Below are positions 23,854 to 34,147 of a stretch of DNA of 64,000 nt, piece by piece. The notes beneath the pieces were generated by a model that was not told the origin of the DNA, ran no database searches, and saw only the letters and a list, made by a program, of their open reading frames with translations. Position 1 is the first letter of the stretch. Every line of letters begins with the position of its first letter. The stretch is from positions 868,001 to 932,000 of the forward strand of contig NZ_SCOM01000001.1 of NCBI RefSeq assembly GCF_005508865.1, written 5' to 3'. The translations under genes and the position numbers were made by a program. Origin of the DNA: Pseudomonas sp. F(2018). Lineage in GTDB: Bacteria > Pseudomonadota > Gammaproteobacteria > Pseudomonadales > Pseudomonadaceae.

Positions 23854-24036
23854 ATGTCGAACCCACCGCGCGCCTCTGCGCCCCGCGAAGCCGAAGCCCT
23901 GCCGCTGCGGCACTGCACCAGTCACTGCCTGTCCTGTCGTCCTGCCTGCCTCGGCGCCGCCGCTCGCAGCGCTTTCTCCTGCACCGATGACGCCCGCATT
24001 TCCGATCACGTCGGCGGCCAGCCCGCACTGATCTGA
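23854..24036 (+). CDS. Possible small cysteine-containing protein (60 aa)
   Basis: The frame MSNPPRASAPREAEALPLR continues with HCTSHCLSCRPAC and ends in a short polar tail. Five Cys and two His in a row of about 20 residues suggest metal binding, if it is real. It sits in a 320-base island bounded by the dctA terminator and a second terminator at 24063-24096, so something in the island is probably transcribed alone. The Shine-Dalgarno (GGAACGGA) is weak and composition is normal for random high-GC frames, so a non-coding RNA is an equal alternative. Confidence 0.35.
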   Translation: MSNPPRASAPREAEALPLRHCTSHCLSCRPACLGAAARSAFSCTDDARISDHVGGQPALI

Positions 24037-24062
24037 CCCTTCTGCTCGACCCGAGAGCCTTT

Positions 24063-24096
24063 AGGCGATGTCCTCCCCGGCATCGCCTCTTTTTTT
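24063..24096 (+). terminator. Rho-independent terminator upstream of aceK
   Basis: AGGCGATG (24063-24070) pairs with CATCGCCT (24081-24088), followed by CTTTTTTT. It is on the plus strand, about 105 bases before aceK, and closes the small island after dctA. Confidence 0.85.
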
Positions 24097-24200
24097 GCCC
24101 ATTCGCAATCTGACCACCCGGACTCCTCGACACTGCTGCTTTTCCTCGACGTCGGCTGTGGCTAAGCTCGCGGTTCCGCACATGCAGCAGAGGCTTTCCC

Positions 24201-25928
24201 ATGTCGCAGCAACGGCCGGCCGCCGATATCGCCCGAATGATCCTCGACGGTTTCGACGACTATCGCGCGCACTTCCGCGAGATCACCAACGGCGCCCGCG
24301 CCCGCTTCGAACTGGCCCAGTGGCAGGAGGCGCAGCTCGCCTCGGCAGCGCGCATCAACCTCTACGAGGAGAAGGTGGCGGAAGTCAGCGGACGCCTGCG
24401 CGCGACCTTCGCCGACGAGCAACTGCTGGACATCGACCTGTGGCCACTGGCCAAGAGCGCCTACATCGGCCTGATCGACCTGCGCAACGACGATGAGCTG
24501 GCCGAGACCTGGTACAACTCGATCTTCTGCGGGCTGTTCAGCCATGACCAGATCAGCGACGGCTGCATGTTCATCCACACCACCCGGCCCTCGCTGCGCC
24601 CCCACGAGCGCACGCCGCAGACCCGCAGCTACCAGCCGCGCGGCGACCTCAATCAGGCCCTGCGGCAGATATTCACCGACTACAGCTACAACGCCCCGTT
24701 CGAGGACCTGGACCGCGACCTGGCCAAGCTCGAGCAGCAGCTGCGCAGCAACCTGCCGGACTGGGTGTGCAAGGACCAGGACCTGACCATCGAGCTGTTC
24801 TCCTCGACCCTGTACCGCAATAAGGGCGCCTACCTGGTGGGGCGCATCTTCACCCCGGACGAACAGTGGCCGCTGGTGTTCCCGCTGCTGCACCGCGAGG
24901 GGCAGGGCGTGCAGATCGACACCCTGATCACCGACGAGGCGGAAGTCTCGATCATCTTCTCCTTCACCCGTTCCTACTTCATGGTGCGGGTGGAGATTCC
25001 GGCGGAGTTCATCGGCTTCCTCAAGCGCATCCTGCCGGGCAAGCACATCGCCGAGCTGTACACCTCGATCGGCTTCTACAAGCACGGCAAGTCGGAGTTC
25101 TACCGGGCCCTGATCAACCACCTGGCCGGCACCGACGACAGGTTCATCATGGCCCCCGGCGTGCGCGGCATGGTGATGAGCGTGTTCACCCTGCCGGGCT
25201 TCAACACCGTGTTCAAGATCATCAAGGACCGCTTCTCGCCGTCGAAGAACGTCGACCGCAACACGGTGATCGAGAAGTACCGGCTGGTGAAGAGCGTCGA
25301 CCGGGTCGGGCGCATGGCCGATACCCAGGAGTTCTCCGACTTCCGCTTCCCGCTGTCCAAGTTCGATCCGGAGTGCCTGGCCGAGCTGCTGGAAGTAGCG
25401 CCGTCCACCGTAGAGGTCGAGAACGGCGATACCGTGCTGATCCGCCACTGCTGGACCGAGCGCCGCATGACCCCGCTGAACATCTACCTGGAACACGCCA
25501 ACGAGGCCCAGGTGCGCGAGGCGCTGGAAGACTACGGCCTGGCCATCAAGCAGCTGGCCGCCGCCAACATCTTCCCCGGCGACATGCTGCTGAAGAACTT
25601 CGGCGTCACCCGCCACGGCCGCGTGGTGTTCTACGACTACGACGAGATCAGCTACCTGACCGAGGTGAACTTCCGCCGCATCCCGCCGCCACGCTACGAC
25701 GAAGATGAGATGTCCAGCGAGCCCTGGTATTCGGTGGGGCCGAACGACGTGTTCCCCGAGGAGTTCCCGCGCTTCCTGTTCGTCGATATCGGCCAGCGCC
25801 GGCTGTTCAACCAGCTGCACGGCGACCTCTTTACCGCCGAGTACTGGCAGAGCCTGCAGGATGCGATCCGCTCCGGGAAGGTGATCGACGTGTTCCCCTA
25901 TCGGCGCAAGGCCGACCTGATCGCGTGA
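24201..25928 (+). CDS. aceK: Isocitrate dehydrogenase kinase/phosphatase
   Basis: 575 residues, the usual length of AceK, which phosphorylates and dephosphorylates isocitrate dehydrogenase to divert carbon into the glyoxylate shunt on acetate. The nucleotide-binding loop [12 protein letters not shown] lies at about 315-327. The kinase-like core with [14 protein letters not shown] and VVFYDYDEI (catalytic Asp region) follows at about 450-490. It has no cotranscribed neighbour; aceA/aceB are not in the window. Confidence 0.96.
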   Translation: MSQQRPAADIARMILDGFDDYRAHFREITNGARARFELAQWQEAQLASAARINLYEEKVAEVSGRLRATFADEQLLDIDLWPLAKSAYIGLIDLRNDDELAETWYNSIFCGLFSHDQISDGCMFIHTTRPSLRPHERTPQTRSYQPRGDLNQALRQIFTDYSYNAPFEDLDRDLAKLEQQLRSNLPDWVCKDQDLTIELFSSTLYRNKGAYLVGRIFTPDEQWPLVFPLLHREGQGVQIDTLITDEAEVSIIFSFTRSYFMVRVEIPAEFIGFLKRILPGKHIAELYTSIGFYKHGKSEFYRALINHLAGTDDRFIMAPGVRGMVMSVFTLPGFNTVFKIIKDRFSPSKNVDRNTVIEKYRLVKSVDRVGRMADTQEFSDFRFPLSKFDPECLAELLEVAPSTVEVENGDTVLIRHCWTERRMTPLNIYLEHANEAQVREALEDYGLAIKQLAAANIFPGDMLLKNFGVTRHGRVVFYDYDEISYLTEVNFRRIPPPRYDEDEMSSEPWYSVGPNDVFPEEFPRFLFVDIGQRRLFNQLHGDLFTAEYWQSLQDAIRSGKVIDVFPYRRKADLIA

Positions 25929-25945
25929 ACGGGCGGCACCTTGCC

Positions 25946-25961
25946 TAGGGAATAGTCCCTA
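25946..25961. promoter_or_regulatory. Perfect palindrome between aceK and the aerotaxis gene
   Basis: TAGGGA-ATAG-TCCCTA is a perfect inverted repeat about 120 bases upstream of the aer start. It resembles a dimeric regulator site. The protein is not identified, and no ANR-type TTGAT-N4-ATCAA site was seen. Confidence 0.35.
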
Positions 25962-26081
25962 CCGTTCGTCAGGGAAATGTGAGGTAGATACTGGCCATCT
26001 GCCGGTTTGGTACGGCTGTGCTAGAACCAATGGTGTAAGGCCAGGAAGTCTCCCTCACATTTCTCCAAGGACGGTCCGCAT

Positions 26082-27647
26082 ATGCGTCAGAACCTTCCCG
26101 TGACCCAGCGTGAGCGCACCTTTACCGATGCCGATCGCCTGATTTCAACCACCGACCTCAGCAGCAAGATCACCTACGTCAACGACGCCTTCGTCGAGAT
26201 CAGCGGCTTCAGCCGCGAAGAGCTGATCGGCCAGCCGCACAACCTGGTACGCCATCCGGACATGCCGCCCGGGGTGTTCGCCCACATGTGGGAGACCATC
26301 AAGCTGGGCAAGCCGTGGATGGGCATCGTCAAGAACCGCTGCAAGAACGGCGACCACTACTGGGTCAGCGCCTATGTCACGCCGATCTACGAGAACGGCC
26401 GCATGGCCGGCTACGAATCGGTGCGCTCGGTGCCCAGCGAGGCGCAGAAGCGCCGCGCCGAAGCGTTGTACGCACGCCTGCGCGCCGACAAGCCGCCGGT
26501 GTCGCGGATCGAATACTGGACCTACGACATCCTGCGCAGTTGGCCGCTGATCGTCGCGGCGCTGGTCATCCTCGGTGGCCATGCCTTCCTCAGCGGTCCC
26601 TGGCTGCTCGGCTTCATCGCCGCGGTGATGTTCGGCCTCGGCTCCTTCCAGCTGTACAGCAAGCGGCAGATGATCCGCCGCACCCTGGCCGAGCATCCCA
26701 AGGCCTTCACCAGCGCCCTGGTGGCCTTGACCTACAGCGACAGCCGCGGCGCCCAGGCGCTGCTGGATATGGCCATGATCAGCGAGGAGGCGCGCCTGCA
26801 GACGGCCCTGACCCGCCTGGAAGACGCCGGCGAGAGCGTGCGCAAGCGCGCCGCGCAATCCGCCGAGCTGTCGCGCTCCGGGGCCGAGTTGCTGGAGCAG
26901 CAGCGCAGCGAGACGGACCAGTCGGCCACCGCCATCAACCAGATGGCCTCGACCATTCAGGAAGTCGCGCACAACGTGCAGAACACCTCGCACGCGGCGG
27001 AGGAGGCCGACCGCCTGGCCCAGCAGGGCCGCGACCTGGCCGGCGGCAGCCTGCAGGCCATGCAGCAGATGGCCGGCGCGGTGCAGGAGATCGGCCAGGC
27101 GGTGAACGAGCTGGCCAACTCGACCCAGTCGATCGGCAGCGTGGCCGACGTGATCACCTCCATCGCCGAGCAGACCAATCTCCTCGCGCTCAACGCCGCC
27201 ATCGAGGCGGCGCGGGCGGGCGAGCAGGGCCGTGGCTTCGCGGTGGTGGCCGACGAGGTGCGCGCGCTGGCCGGGCGTACCCGCGAGTCCACCGAGCAGA
27301 TTCATCAGATCATCTCGTCCCTGCGCAACGGTGCGGACAAGGCGGTCAACACCGCCAATCGCGGCGAGGAAATCTCCCGCGACAGCGTGCGCAGCGTCGA
27401 GGCGGTGCGCGAGGCGCTGGACGGCATCAGCCAGGCGGTGACGCGCATCACCGGCATGAGCCAGCAGATGGCGACCGCCTCCGAGCAGCAGAGCCATGTG
27501 GCGGAAGACATCAGCCGGCAGATCACCCGTATCGCCCAGCTCTCCGACCACAGCGCCGGGCAGGCCCAGCAGAGCGTCGGCATCAGCCAGGAGCTGGAGC
27601 AGATGGCCGCCTACCTGCACAGCCTGGCCGAGCGCTTCAATCACTAG
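26082..27647 (+). CDS. aer: PAS-domain aerotaxis receptor, Aer-like methyl-accepting protein
   Basis: 521 residues. An N-terminal PAS domain (about 15-120, with [33 protein letters not shown]) typical of FAD-binding Aer proteins is followed by two close membrane helices (about 155-190). A C-terminal chemotaxis signalling domain carries the conserved hairpin tip [20 protein letters not shown]. It has no periplasmic sensor domain, which fits redox or oxygen sensing through PAS. It would signal through CheA/CheW. Monocistronic; the DTW-domain gene starts about 80 bases after it. Confidence 0.93.
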   Translation: MRQNLPVTQRERTFTDADRLISTTDLSSKITYVNDAFVEISGFSREELIGQPHNLVRHPDMPPGVFAHMWETIKLGKPWMGIVKNRCKNGDHYWVSAYVTPIYENGRMAGYESVRSVPSEAQKRRAEALYARLRADKPPVSRIEYWTYDILRSWPLIVAALVILGGHAFLSGPWLLGFIAAVMFGLGSFQLYSKRQMIRRTLAEHPKAFTSALVALTYSDSRGAQALLDMAMISEEARLQTALTRLEDAGESVRKRAAQSAELSRSGAELLEQQRSETDQSATAINQMASTIQEVAHNVQNTSHAAEEADRLAQQGRDLAGGSLQAMQQMAGAVQEIGQAVNELANSTQSIGSVADVITSIAEQTNLLALNAAIEAARAGEQGRGFAVVADEVRALAGRTRESTEQIHQIISSLRNGADKAVNTANRGEEISRDSVRSVEAVREALDGISQAVTRITGMSQQMATASEQQSHVAEDISRQITRIAQLSDHSAGQAQQSVGISQELEQMAAYLHSLAERFNH

Positions 27648-27725
27648 GTGCGTGCGCCGCCAGCGTCCTGCTGGCGGCGTGACTCCGGTCGCTGTGGCAC
27701 ACTGCGCGGCCGGAGGAACCCGCCC

Positions 27726-28316
27726 ATGTCCCGAGCGCGCTGCGAACGCTGTGCCCGCCCGCAGAGCCACTGTCTCTGTCACCTGATTCCACGCCTGCCG
27801 AGCCGCACGGGGGTGCTGATCCTGCAGCACCCGGACGAGGTCGGCCATGCGCTGAACACCGCACGCCTGGCTGCCCTGGGCCTGGAGAATGCCGAGCTGC
27901 TGGTGGGTGAGAGCTTCACCGACCTGCCGCTGGATTCGGCCTACCGCGCCTGCCTGCTGTTCCCCGGCGAGACGGCGCAGCCGCTACCGCTGGCGCCGTT
28001 GCCAAACGACGGGCGCCCGCTATTGCTGGTGGTGCCCGACGGTACCTGGCGCAAGGCGCGCAAATTGCTGCACCTCAATCCCTGGCTGGCGGAGTTGCCA
28101 CGCGTATGCCTGCCCTCAGGCCTGAACTCGCGCTACCGCCTGCGCAAGGCACCTGCCGAGGGGGCGTTGGCGACCATCGAGGCAATCGTTGCGGCTCTCG
28201 AACTGCAGGAGGCGCCGCTGCGTTTCGACGAGCTGCTGCGACCCTTCGAGGCATTGATCGAGGGGCAGATCGCCGCGATGGGCGCCGATACCTACCAGCG
28301 CAACCACGGCGGCTAG
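27726..28316 (+). CDS. DTW-domain protein, tRNA-uridine aminocarboxypropyltransferase family
   Basis: 196 residues with an N-terminal zinc site (CERC...CLC) and the DTW signature VVPDGTWRKARKLL near 105-118, followed by LPRVCLPSG and SRYRLRKAP. Members such as TapT/DtwA transfer the 3-amino-3-carboxypropyl group of SAM to U47 of tRNA. The start ATG at 27726 has GGAGGAAC upstream; the frame opens earlier but without coding character. Convergent with the minus-strand monooxygenase gene. Confidence 0.88.
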   Translation: MSRARCERCARPQSHCLCHLIPRLPSRTGVLILQHPDEVGHALNTARLAALGLENAELLVGESFTDLPLDSAYRACLLFPGETAQPLPLAPLPNDGRPLLLVVPDGTWRKARKLLHLNPWLAELPRVCLPSGLNSRYRLRKAPAEGALATIEAIVAALELQEAPLRFDELLRPFEALIEGQIAAMGADTYQRNHGG

Positions 28317-28320
28317 CGCT

Positions 28321-28677
28321 TCAGCGATTGTCGTCGAGCAGCACGCTGTCGAACTGGATGCTCCGGGCACCCAGACGCAGCAGGCTGTCGGCGAACAGCT
28401 GGTTGCGGGTGCGCTGGCAATCCCAGGCGGCTTCCCAGTCTTCGCGATGACGCCAGCGCAGGCGGCCGAGCAGGTGATGCTCGCCGCTGGCGTGCAGCTC
28501 CGCGCCGAGGTAGCCGCTGCCGTCCTGGAACAGCTGGCGCAGCTGCTGCAGATAGTCATGGAAGCGCTGGATGATCTCCGCGCGATGGGCGGTGTTCACG
28601 TCGATATCGATCAGCAGGGCGAAGCGGGCCTGGTCGTTGTCGTCTGCATTTTGGCTATGGCCGCTGGGTATGAGCAT
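28321..28677 (-). CDS. ABM-fold monooxygenase-like protein, probable SoxR target
   Basis: 118 residues with the layout of the antibiotic-biosynthesis-monooxygenase (ferredoxin-like dimeric) fold: beta start FALLIDIDV, helix with [17 protein letters not shown], then [11 protein letters not shown] and a [11 protein letters not shown] segment. The fold call rests on pattern only. It is divergent from soxR, with the SoxR box in between. In P. aeruginosa the gene next to soxR (PA2274, from memory) is a SoxR-dependent monooxygenase-like protein, so function in redox-cycler defence is likely. AGGAAG precedes the ATG. Confidence 0.72.
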   Translation of the reverse strand: MLIPSGHSQNADDNDQARFALLIDIDVNTAHRAEIIQRFHDYLQQLRQLFQDGSGYLGAELHASGEHHLLGRLRWRHREDWEAAWDCQRTRNQLFADSLLRLGARSIQFDSVLLDDNR

Positions 28678-28718
28678 GGTGTTGGCTTCCTGGGCTTGAA
28701 CTCGAACACCGGGCGAGG

Positions 28719-28746
28719 GTAAAACCTCAACTTAGCTTGAGGTCAA
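28719..28746 (-). promoter_or_regulatory. SoxR box in a 19-bp-spacer promoter
   Basis: CCTCAACTTAGCTTGAGG (28725-28742) is a near-perfect dyad equal to the SoxR consensus apart from the centre. On the minus strand it lies between TTGACC (-35) and TACCCT (-10) with a 19-base spacer, the stretched geometry of MerR-family activated promoters. It drives the monooxygenase-like gene and overlaps the soxR upstream region. Confidence 0.85.
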
Positions 28747-28751
28747 CAGCC

Positions 28752-29207
28752 ATGCACAAAGAGCAACAACCCGCGCGTGACCTGAGTGTCGGCGAGCTGG
28801 CCAGGCGCAGCGGCGTCGCCGTCTCGGCCCTGCATTTCTACGAGGCCAAGGGCCTGATCGCCAGCAACCGCAATGCCGGCAACCAGCGGCGCTATCCGCG
28901 CGAGGCCCTGCGCCGGGTGGCGGTGATCAAGGTGGCGCAGCGGGTGGGCATTCCGTTGGCGGAGATCGCGGGAGCGCTGAGCGAGTTGCCCCAGGGACGC
29001 AACCCGACGGCGGCGGACTGGGCGGGATTGTCGGCACGCTGGCGCGAGGATCTGGATCAGCGCATCGCCAAGCTGCAGATGCTGCGCGACCAGCTGGACG
29101 GCTGCATCGGTTGTGGCTGCCTGTCGCTGGAGGCCTGCCCGCTACGCAACCCGGGCGACCAGCTGGCGGCGCAGGGGCCGGGTGCGCACTGGCGGGCGCC
29201 CGACTAG
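28752..29207 (+). CDS. soxR: Redox-sensitive MerR-family activator SoxR
   Basis: 151 residues. MerR helix-turn-helix with [26 protein letters not shown], dimer helix, then the [2Fe-2S] cluster motif with Cys118, Cys121, Cys123 and Cys129 (CIGCGC...ACPLRNP). It activates target promoters when redox-cycling compounds such as phenazines oxidise the cluster. ATG at 28752 is preferred over the one at 28737, which lies inside the operator. Convergent with lapC, with which it overlaps by four bases. Confidence 0.95.
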   Translation: MHKEQQPARDLSVGELARRSGVAVSALHFYEAKGLIASNRNAGNQRRYPREALRRVAVIKVAQRVGIPLAEIAGALSELPQGRNPTAADWAGLSARWREDLDQRIAKLQMLRDQLDGCIGCGCLSLEACPLRNPGDQLAAQGPGAHWRAPD

Positions 29208-30562
29208 CGCTCGCGCATGGCCTCGGAGCGCGCCTTGAGCACCGGCTTGAGCAGGTAGTCCAGCACGCTCTTCTCGCCGGTGACGATGTCCACCGTGGCG
29301 ACCATGCCGGGGATGATCAGCAGCGGGTGGTCGTCGTTGCCCAGGTGGCTCTTGTCGGTGCGCACCTGGATCAGATAGAAGCTGTTGCCTTCCTCGTCGG
29401 TGATGGTGTCGGCGCTGATCAGCTCCAGCTTGGCCTTGAGCCCGCCGTAGATGGTGTAGTCATAGGCGGTGAACTTGACCATGGCCTTCTGCCCGGGATG
29501 CAGGAAGGCCACGTCCTGCGGGCGTATGCGCGCTTCGATCAGCAGGTTTTCTTCCAGCGGCACCACCTCGACCATGGGGTCGCCGGGCTGCACCACACCG
29601 CCGATGGTGTTGACCTTGAGCAGCTTGATCACCCCGTATACCGGCGAGTTCACCGTGGTGCGGCTGACCCGGTCCTGGATGGCGACGCTGGTGGAGGTGA
29701 TCTTCTTCAGCTCGGTGCGTACCTCGTTGAGCTCCTTCAGCGCCTCGGTACGGAAGGTCAGGGTCGACTCGTTGAGCTTGCTCTCGATCTCCTGCATGGC
29801 CGCCTCGGCGCGAGGGATCGCCAGGTTGGTGGCGTCCAACGAGCCGCGCATCTCCACGGCGCTGCGGCGCAGGCGGAGGATCTCCACCTCGGAGATGGCG
29901 CCGGCGGCCACCAGCGGCTGCGACATGTTCAGTTCCTGCTGCACCAGGCCCAGGCTGGAGCGGTACTGCTGGGCCTTGGCGCGGAACTCGGCCAGCTCCT
30001 GGGTCTTCTGCCGCAGCTGCTCCTTGAGGGTGTTCTGCTCGCTGTCCAGGCGCTGCTGGCGCGAGCGGTACAGGGCCATCTCGTCCTCGACCAGCTGTGG
30101 CGCTTCCTTGACCAGCTCGTCCGCCAGGGCCAGCGGGCGACCCTCGGCCTCGGCGCTGAGGCGTTCGACGCGGGCCAGCAGGGCCAGGCGGTCGGCCTCG
30201 GTCTCGCCCTTGTTGGAGATGAAGCGGGTGGCGTCCAGGCGCAGCAGTACATCGCCCTTGTTCACCACCTGGCCCTCGCGTACGAAGATCTCGGTGACGA
30301 TGCCGCCCTCCAGGTTCTGGATGACCTGCACCTTGCTCGAGGGAATGGCCTTGCCCTCGCCGGTGGTGACTTCTTCCAGCACGGCGAACTTGGCCCAGAT
30401 CAGCGCCACGATCAGGCAGGCGCTGACCGCCCACACGGTGGCGCGCGCCAGCCAGGGCGAGTCTTCGAGAATGGCGCCGTCCACCTCGGGCATGAACTCG
30501 GTGTCCTGCTTCTTGCGTTGCAGGCTGCCGAAGTAGTCGCGCAGGGATTGGGTCAGTTCCAC
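29204..30562 (-). CDS. lapC: Type I secretion membrane fusion protein LapC
   Basis: 452 residues of the HlyD family: a short cytoplasmic N-terminus, one membrane helix (about 42-62), barrel-sandwich halves ([18 protein letters not shown] near 92-110 and [19 protein letters not shown] near 320), and a long coiled-coil region between. It links the LapB ATPase with the LapE outer-membrane channel. It is the last gene of lapE-lapB-lapC, 12 bases after lapB. Confidence 0.93.
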   Translation of the reverse strand: MELTQSLRDYFGSLQRKKQDTEFMPEVDGAILEDSPWLARATVWAVSACLIVALIWAKFAVLEEVTTGEGKAIPSSKVQVIQNLEGGIVTEIFVREGQVVNKGDVLLRLDATRFISNKGETEADRLALLARVERLSAEAEGRPLALADELVKEAPQLVEDEMALYRSRQQRLDSEQNTLKEQLRQKTQELAEFRAKAQQYRSSLGLVQQELNMSQPLVAAGAISEVEILRLRRSAVEMRGSLDATNLAIPRAEAAMQEIESKLNESTLTFRTEALKELNEVRTELKKITSTSVAIQDRVSRTTVNSPVYGVIKLLKVNTIGGVVQPGDPMVEVVPLEENLLIEARIRPQDVAFLHPGQKAMVKFTAYDYTIYGGLKAKLELISADTITDEEGNSFYLIQVRTDKSHLGNDDHPLLIIPGMVATVDIVTGEKSVLDYLLKPVLKARSEAMRER

Positions 30563-30574
30563 GCCATACCTCCG

Positions 30575-32731
30575 CTAAACCGCTGCCGGGCCGACACGGC
30601 CGCGACGCAGGGCATCGATCACCGCTTCCTTCGGCCCATCGGCCACCACGTGGCCGTAGTCCAGCACGATCAGGCGATCGACCAGGCTGAGCATCGAACT
30701 GCGGTGGGTGATCAGCAGCAGGGTCTTGCCCTGGGACCAGGTCTGCAGACGGTTACGCAGGATGTCTTCGCTGGTGTTGTCCATGGCGCTGGTGGGCTCG
30801 TCCAGCAGCAGGATCGGTGGATCGAGCAGCAGCGCGCGGGCCAGCAGCACGGCCTGGCGCTGGCCGCCGGAGAGCAGCTGGCCGCGCTCGCCCACCGGGC
30901 GATCGAAGCCTTGCGGGTGTTGCCGGGCCAGGTCGGTGACGCCGGTCAGCTCGGCCACTTCGAGCATGCGCGCGTCGCTGACGTAGCGCGCGCCGAGGGT
31001 CAGGTTGTCGCGCAGGCTGCCGGCCAGCAGCGGCAGGTCGTGGGCGACATAGCCGATCTGGTGGCGCAGGTCGGCCACGTCCAGCTGACGCAGGTCGAGG
31101 TTGTCGAGCAGGATCTGCCCCTCACTTGGGGTGTAGAAGTTCATCACCAGGCGCGCCAGGGTGCTCTTGCCCGAGCCGCTGCGACCGATGATGCCGACCC
31201 GCTCGCCGGCGGCCATGTGCAGGCTGACCTTGCTCAGCGCCGGGGTGCTCTGCCCGGGGTAGCTGAAGCTGATCTGGCGCAGGTCCAGCGCGCCCTTGAG
31301 GTGGGTGCGCTCCAGCGGGCGCTGATTGGCCTGGCGCTCCTGCGGCAGGGCCATCAGCGCGTCGGTGCTGGTCATGGTCAGGCGCGCCTGCTGGTAGCGG
31401 GTGATCAGCCCGGCGATCTGTCCAAGCGGCGCCAGTACCCGGCTGCCGAGCATGTAGCTGGCCACCAGGGCGCCGACGCTGAGGTGGCCGGCGATGATGA
31501 TGTAGACCCCGGCAACGATGGTGGCCATGCCGGCGAACTGTTGCAGGAACATGGTGCCGTTGGTGGCCAGCGAGGCGAGGAAGCGCGCATGGCTGTCCAG
31601 GCGGGTGAGGGCGCCGTGGGTCTTCTCCCAGCGGTGCTGGCGCTCGCTCTCGGCGCTGCAGGCCTTGAGGGTTTCCAGGCCGCCCAGGGTCTCGATCAAC
31701 AGGGCCTGACGCTCGGCGCCCAGGGTCAGGCTCTTCTGCACCGTGTCGCGCAGGCGGGCCTGGATGATCAGGGCGAACACCGCGGTGATGGGGAAGGCCA
31801 GCAGCGGGATCACCACCAGCCAGCCGCCCAGCAGGCCGATGACCAGGATCATCAGCAGGGAGAAGGGCAGGTCGATCAGGCTGGTCAGGGTCACAGCGGT
31901 GAGGAATTCGCGCAGGCCCTGGAAGTCATGGATGCTCTGGGCGAAGCCACCGATCGTGGCAGGCCTGGCCGTCATCGACATGCCGGTGATGCGCTCGAAC
32001 AGGGTGGCGGACAGCACCACGTCGGTCTTCTTGCCGGCCACGTCCAGCAGGTAAGCGCGCAGAACGCGCAACAGCAGCTCGAAGCCAGTGCCGATGAACA
32101 GGCCGATGACCAGCACCCAGAGCGTGGAGATGGCCTGGTTGGGCACCACGCGGTCGTAGGTCTGCATGACGAAGAGCGGGACCATCAGCCCCAGCAGGTT
32201 GATCAGTAGGCTGGCCAGTACGGCGTCGGTATAGAGCCAGCGCGACAGTTTCAGGGTGTCGCGGAACCACGCCTCGACACGCGGCACCAGCGGGGTGCGG
32301 GAATCTTCCAGTTCGTGCTGCGGCTTGGCGAAGAAGGCCTGGCCGCTGTATTCCAGCGCCAGATGGTCGCGGTTGACCCACTGCTCGCCGCCATCGGCCT
32401 CGCAGGGCAGGATCTGCATCTGGTTCTTCGGACCCATCTTGCGCAGCACGGCGCTGCGGCCGTCCTTGAGCAGCAACAGGACCGGCAGGTTGAGCGGCGA
32501 GATGGCGTCCAGCTCGCGGCGCAGGATGCGGCCCTGCAAGCCGGCGCGGGCGGCCGCGCGGGGCAGCAGCTCGGCGCTGAGGCGTTGTTCGGGCATCGGC
32601 AGGCCTGCCGTCAGGCTGGCGCGGCTGGCCGAGCAGTCATGCAGGTTGCAGAGAATGAGGAGTCCATCCAGCAGCGGGTCGTCGTGACTCTGCCGCTGGT
32701 CGTCGGAGGGTCTCCGTTCCATGGTGGTCAA
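30575..32731 (-). CDS. lapB: Type I secretion ABC transporter LapB
   Basis: 718 residues: an N-terminal C39-like domain (about 20-150) that lacks the catalytic Cys, six membrane helices (170-440), and an ATPase domain with Walker A GRSGSGKST, signature LLSGGQRQ and Walker B ILLLDEPTSAMD. This is the LapB/RTX-toxin exporter type that moves giant adhesins across the inner membrane. A TTG start at 32731 was chosen because AGGAG lies nine bases upstream; the ATG three codons later has no site at the right distance. Neighbours lapE and lapC are on the same strand. Confidence 0.93.
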   Translation of the reverse strand: MTTMERRPSDDQRQSHDDPLLDGLLILCNLHDCSASRASLTAGLPMPEQRLSAELLPRAAARAGLQGRILRRELDAISPLNLPVLLLLKDGRSAVLRKMGPKNQMQILPCEADGGEQWVNRDHLALEYSGQAFFAKPQHELEDSRTPLVPRVEAWFRDTLKLSRWLYTDAVLASLLINLLGLMVPLFVMQTYDRVVPNQAISTLWVLVIGLFIGTGFELLLRVLRAYLLDVAGKKTDVVLSATLFERITGMSMTARPATIGGFAQSIHDFQGLREFLTAVTLTSLIDLPFSLLMILVIGLLGGWLVVIPLLAFPITAVFALIIQARLRDTVQKSLTLGAERQALLIETLGGLETLKACSAESERQHRWEKTHGALTRLDSHARFLASLATNGTMFLQQFAGMATIVAGVYIIIAGHLSVGALVASYMLGSRVLAPLGQIAGLITRYQQARLTMTSTDALMALPQERQANQRPLERTHLKGALDLRQISFSYPGQSTPALSKVSLHMAAGERVGIIGRSGSGKSTLARLVMNFYTPSEGQILLDNLDLRQLDVADLRHQIGYVAHDLPLLAGSLRDNLTLGARYVSDARMLEVAELTGVTDLARQHPQGFDRPVGERGQLLSGGQRQAVLLARALLLDPPILLLDEPTSAMDNTSEDILRNRLQTWSQGKTLLLITHRSSMLSLVDRLIVLDYGHVVADGPKEAVIDALRRGRVGPAAV

Positions 32732-32791
32732 AGGTCACTACTCCTGAGAGGTCGCCCGGCGGTTATCGCGCGGGCGACGTCTTCGCCGGGA

Positions 32792-34147
32792 CTACTTCAT
32801 TTCCGGCAGGCGCGCCTCGCTCTTCACTTCGGTGAGGGCTACAGCTTCGGCCGGGACTACGACGTTCTGTTTCTTCAACAGCTCGCCCATGGCTGCGATG
32901 ACGCGGTACATGGAGAACTCTTCGGTATAGCGAACCTCGGTGTAGCGGCGGTTGGCGGTGAAGAGTTCGTTGTCGCTGTCCAGCAGGTCGAGCAGGGTGC
33001 GCTGGCCGAGACTGAACTGTTGTTGGTAGGCCTCACGCACGCGCGAGGTGTAATCCGCATAGTCACGGGCCTTGGGGGTCTGCAGGCGGGCGTTCTCCAT
33101 GGCGTTCCAGGCCAGCGAGAGGTTCTCGTTGACCACGCGCAAGGCGTTGTTGCGGATGTCCATGGACTGGTTGATCTGATGTGCCGCCGACTGCAGACGA
33201 GCCTTGTCGCGCATGCCGTTGAATAGGTTGTAGTTCATTACCACGGCCGCGCGCCAGGTGTTGTAGTGGCCCTCGTCGCCTTGCACGTTGTCGTCGGCAG
33301 TGGTGGCCAGTTCGAGGTCGAAGCGCGGGTAGAAGGGCGCCTTGGCCACTTCGTACTGTTTCTCGGCGGCATTGACGTCGGCCTGGGCGGACTTGAGGAA
33401 GGGATTGTTGTCCATCACCGTCTGCCGGGCGACGTTAACGTCTTCCGGCATCTCGCCCTTGATCGAGGCGGGCTGCTCCAGCTCGTCCGGCATACGGCCG
33501 GTGGCACTGAAGAAGTTGGCCTCGGCGTCGGCCAGGTTGACCTGCTCGGTATAGAGGTTGTTCTCGGCCAGAGCCAGACGGGCGACCGACTGATCCAGGT
33601 CGGCGGTGCTGCCAACGCCGCGCTCGCTGCGCAGGCCAATCTGGTCATTGATGCGCTGGTGAGCCTGCAGGTTGTTTTGCGCCAGGTTCACCATCTCGCG
33701 GCGCTTGAGCACTTCGAGGTAGACCTCAACAGTACGCAGGGCCAGGCTCTCGGAGGTGCCCTGTACATAGTAGGCACGGGAGTCGACCACCGACTTGGTG
33801 CGCGCCACCTCGTTGGGCGTGTTGAAGCCGTCGAACAGCATCTGCCGCAGGCGCAGTTCGGCGTCGTTATAAGTCAGGGTTTCCTTGTTGTGATCGCCCA
33901 GCGCTCGGGTGCTCGGGCTGTCGGTCTGCTCGCGGCCATAGCCGAGAAGCAGATCAACGGTAGGTAGATAGCCGCCCTTGGCGATTTTCACTTCCTCATC
34001 CGCAGACAGACGATCATTCATGCTGGCATGCAGCTCGGGATGATTGTCGATGGTGCTCTGGATGGCTTCCGAGAGTGTCATGGCCTGGGCCTGGAGACAG
34101 GCCATGGCCAGCAAAATGCCACTGTAGAGCGGTTTTAGTGAGGGCAT
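32792..34147 (-). CDS. lapE: TolC-family outer-membrane channel LapE
   Basis: 451 residues with a signal peptide (residues 1-22, ending AQA) and the repeated TolC helical/beta layout (LRQMLFDGFN, then VVMNYNLFNGMRDKA half-repeats). It forms the outer-membrane exit of the adhesin secretion system. GGAGAAAAAA precedes the ATG. First gene of lapE-lapB-lapC, divergent from the adhesin gene across a 459-base regulatory region. Confidence 0.93.
   Translation of the reverse strand: MPSLKPLYSGILLAMACLQAQAMTLSEAIQSTIDNHPELHASMNDRLSADEEVKIAKGGYLPTVDLLLGYGREQTDSPSTRALGDHNKETLTYNDAELRLRQMLFDGFNTPNEVARTKSVVDSRAYYVQGTSESLALRTVEVYLEVLKRREMVNLAQNNLQAHQRINDQIGLRSERGVGSTADLDQSVARLALAENNLYTEQVNLADAEANFFSATGRMPDELEQPASIKGEMPEDVNVARQTVMDNNPFLKSAQADVNAAEKQYEVAKAPFYPRFDLELATTADDNVQGDEGHYNTWRAAVVMNYNLFNGMRDKARLQSAAHQINQSMDIRNNALRVVNENLSLAWNAMENARLQTPKARDYADYTSRVREAYQQQFSLGQRTLLDLLDSDNELFTANRRYTEVRYTEEFSMYRVIAAMGELLKKQNVVVPAEAVALTEVKSEARLPEMK

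Noticed and set aside
29111..32209. Frame of more than 1000 codons on the plus strand across lapC and lapB
   Set aside because: The minus strand carries two proteins with full family motifs; the plus frame is low-complexity (Gln/Gly/His/Ala) and typical of antisense reading.
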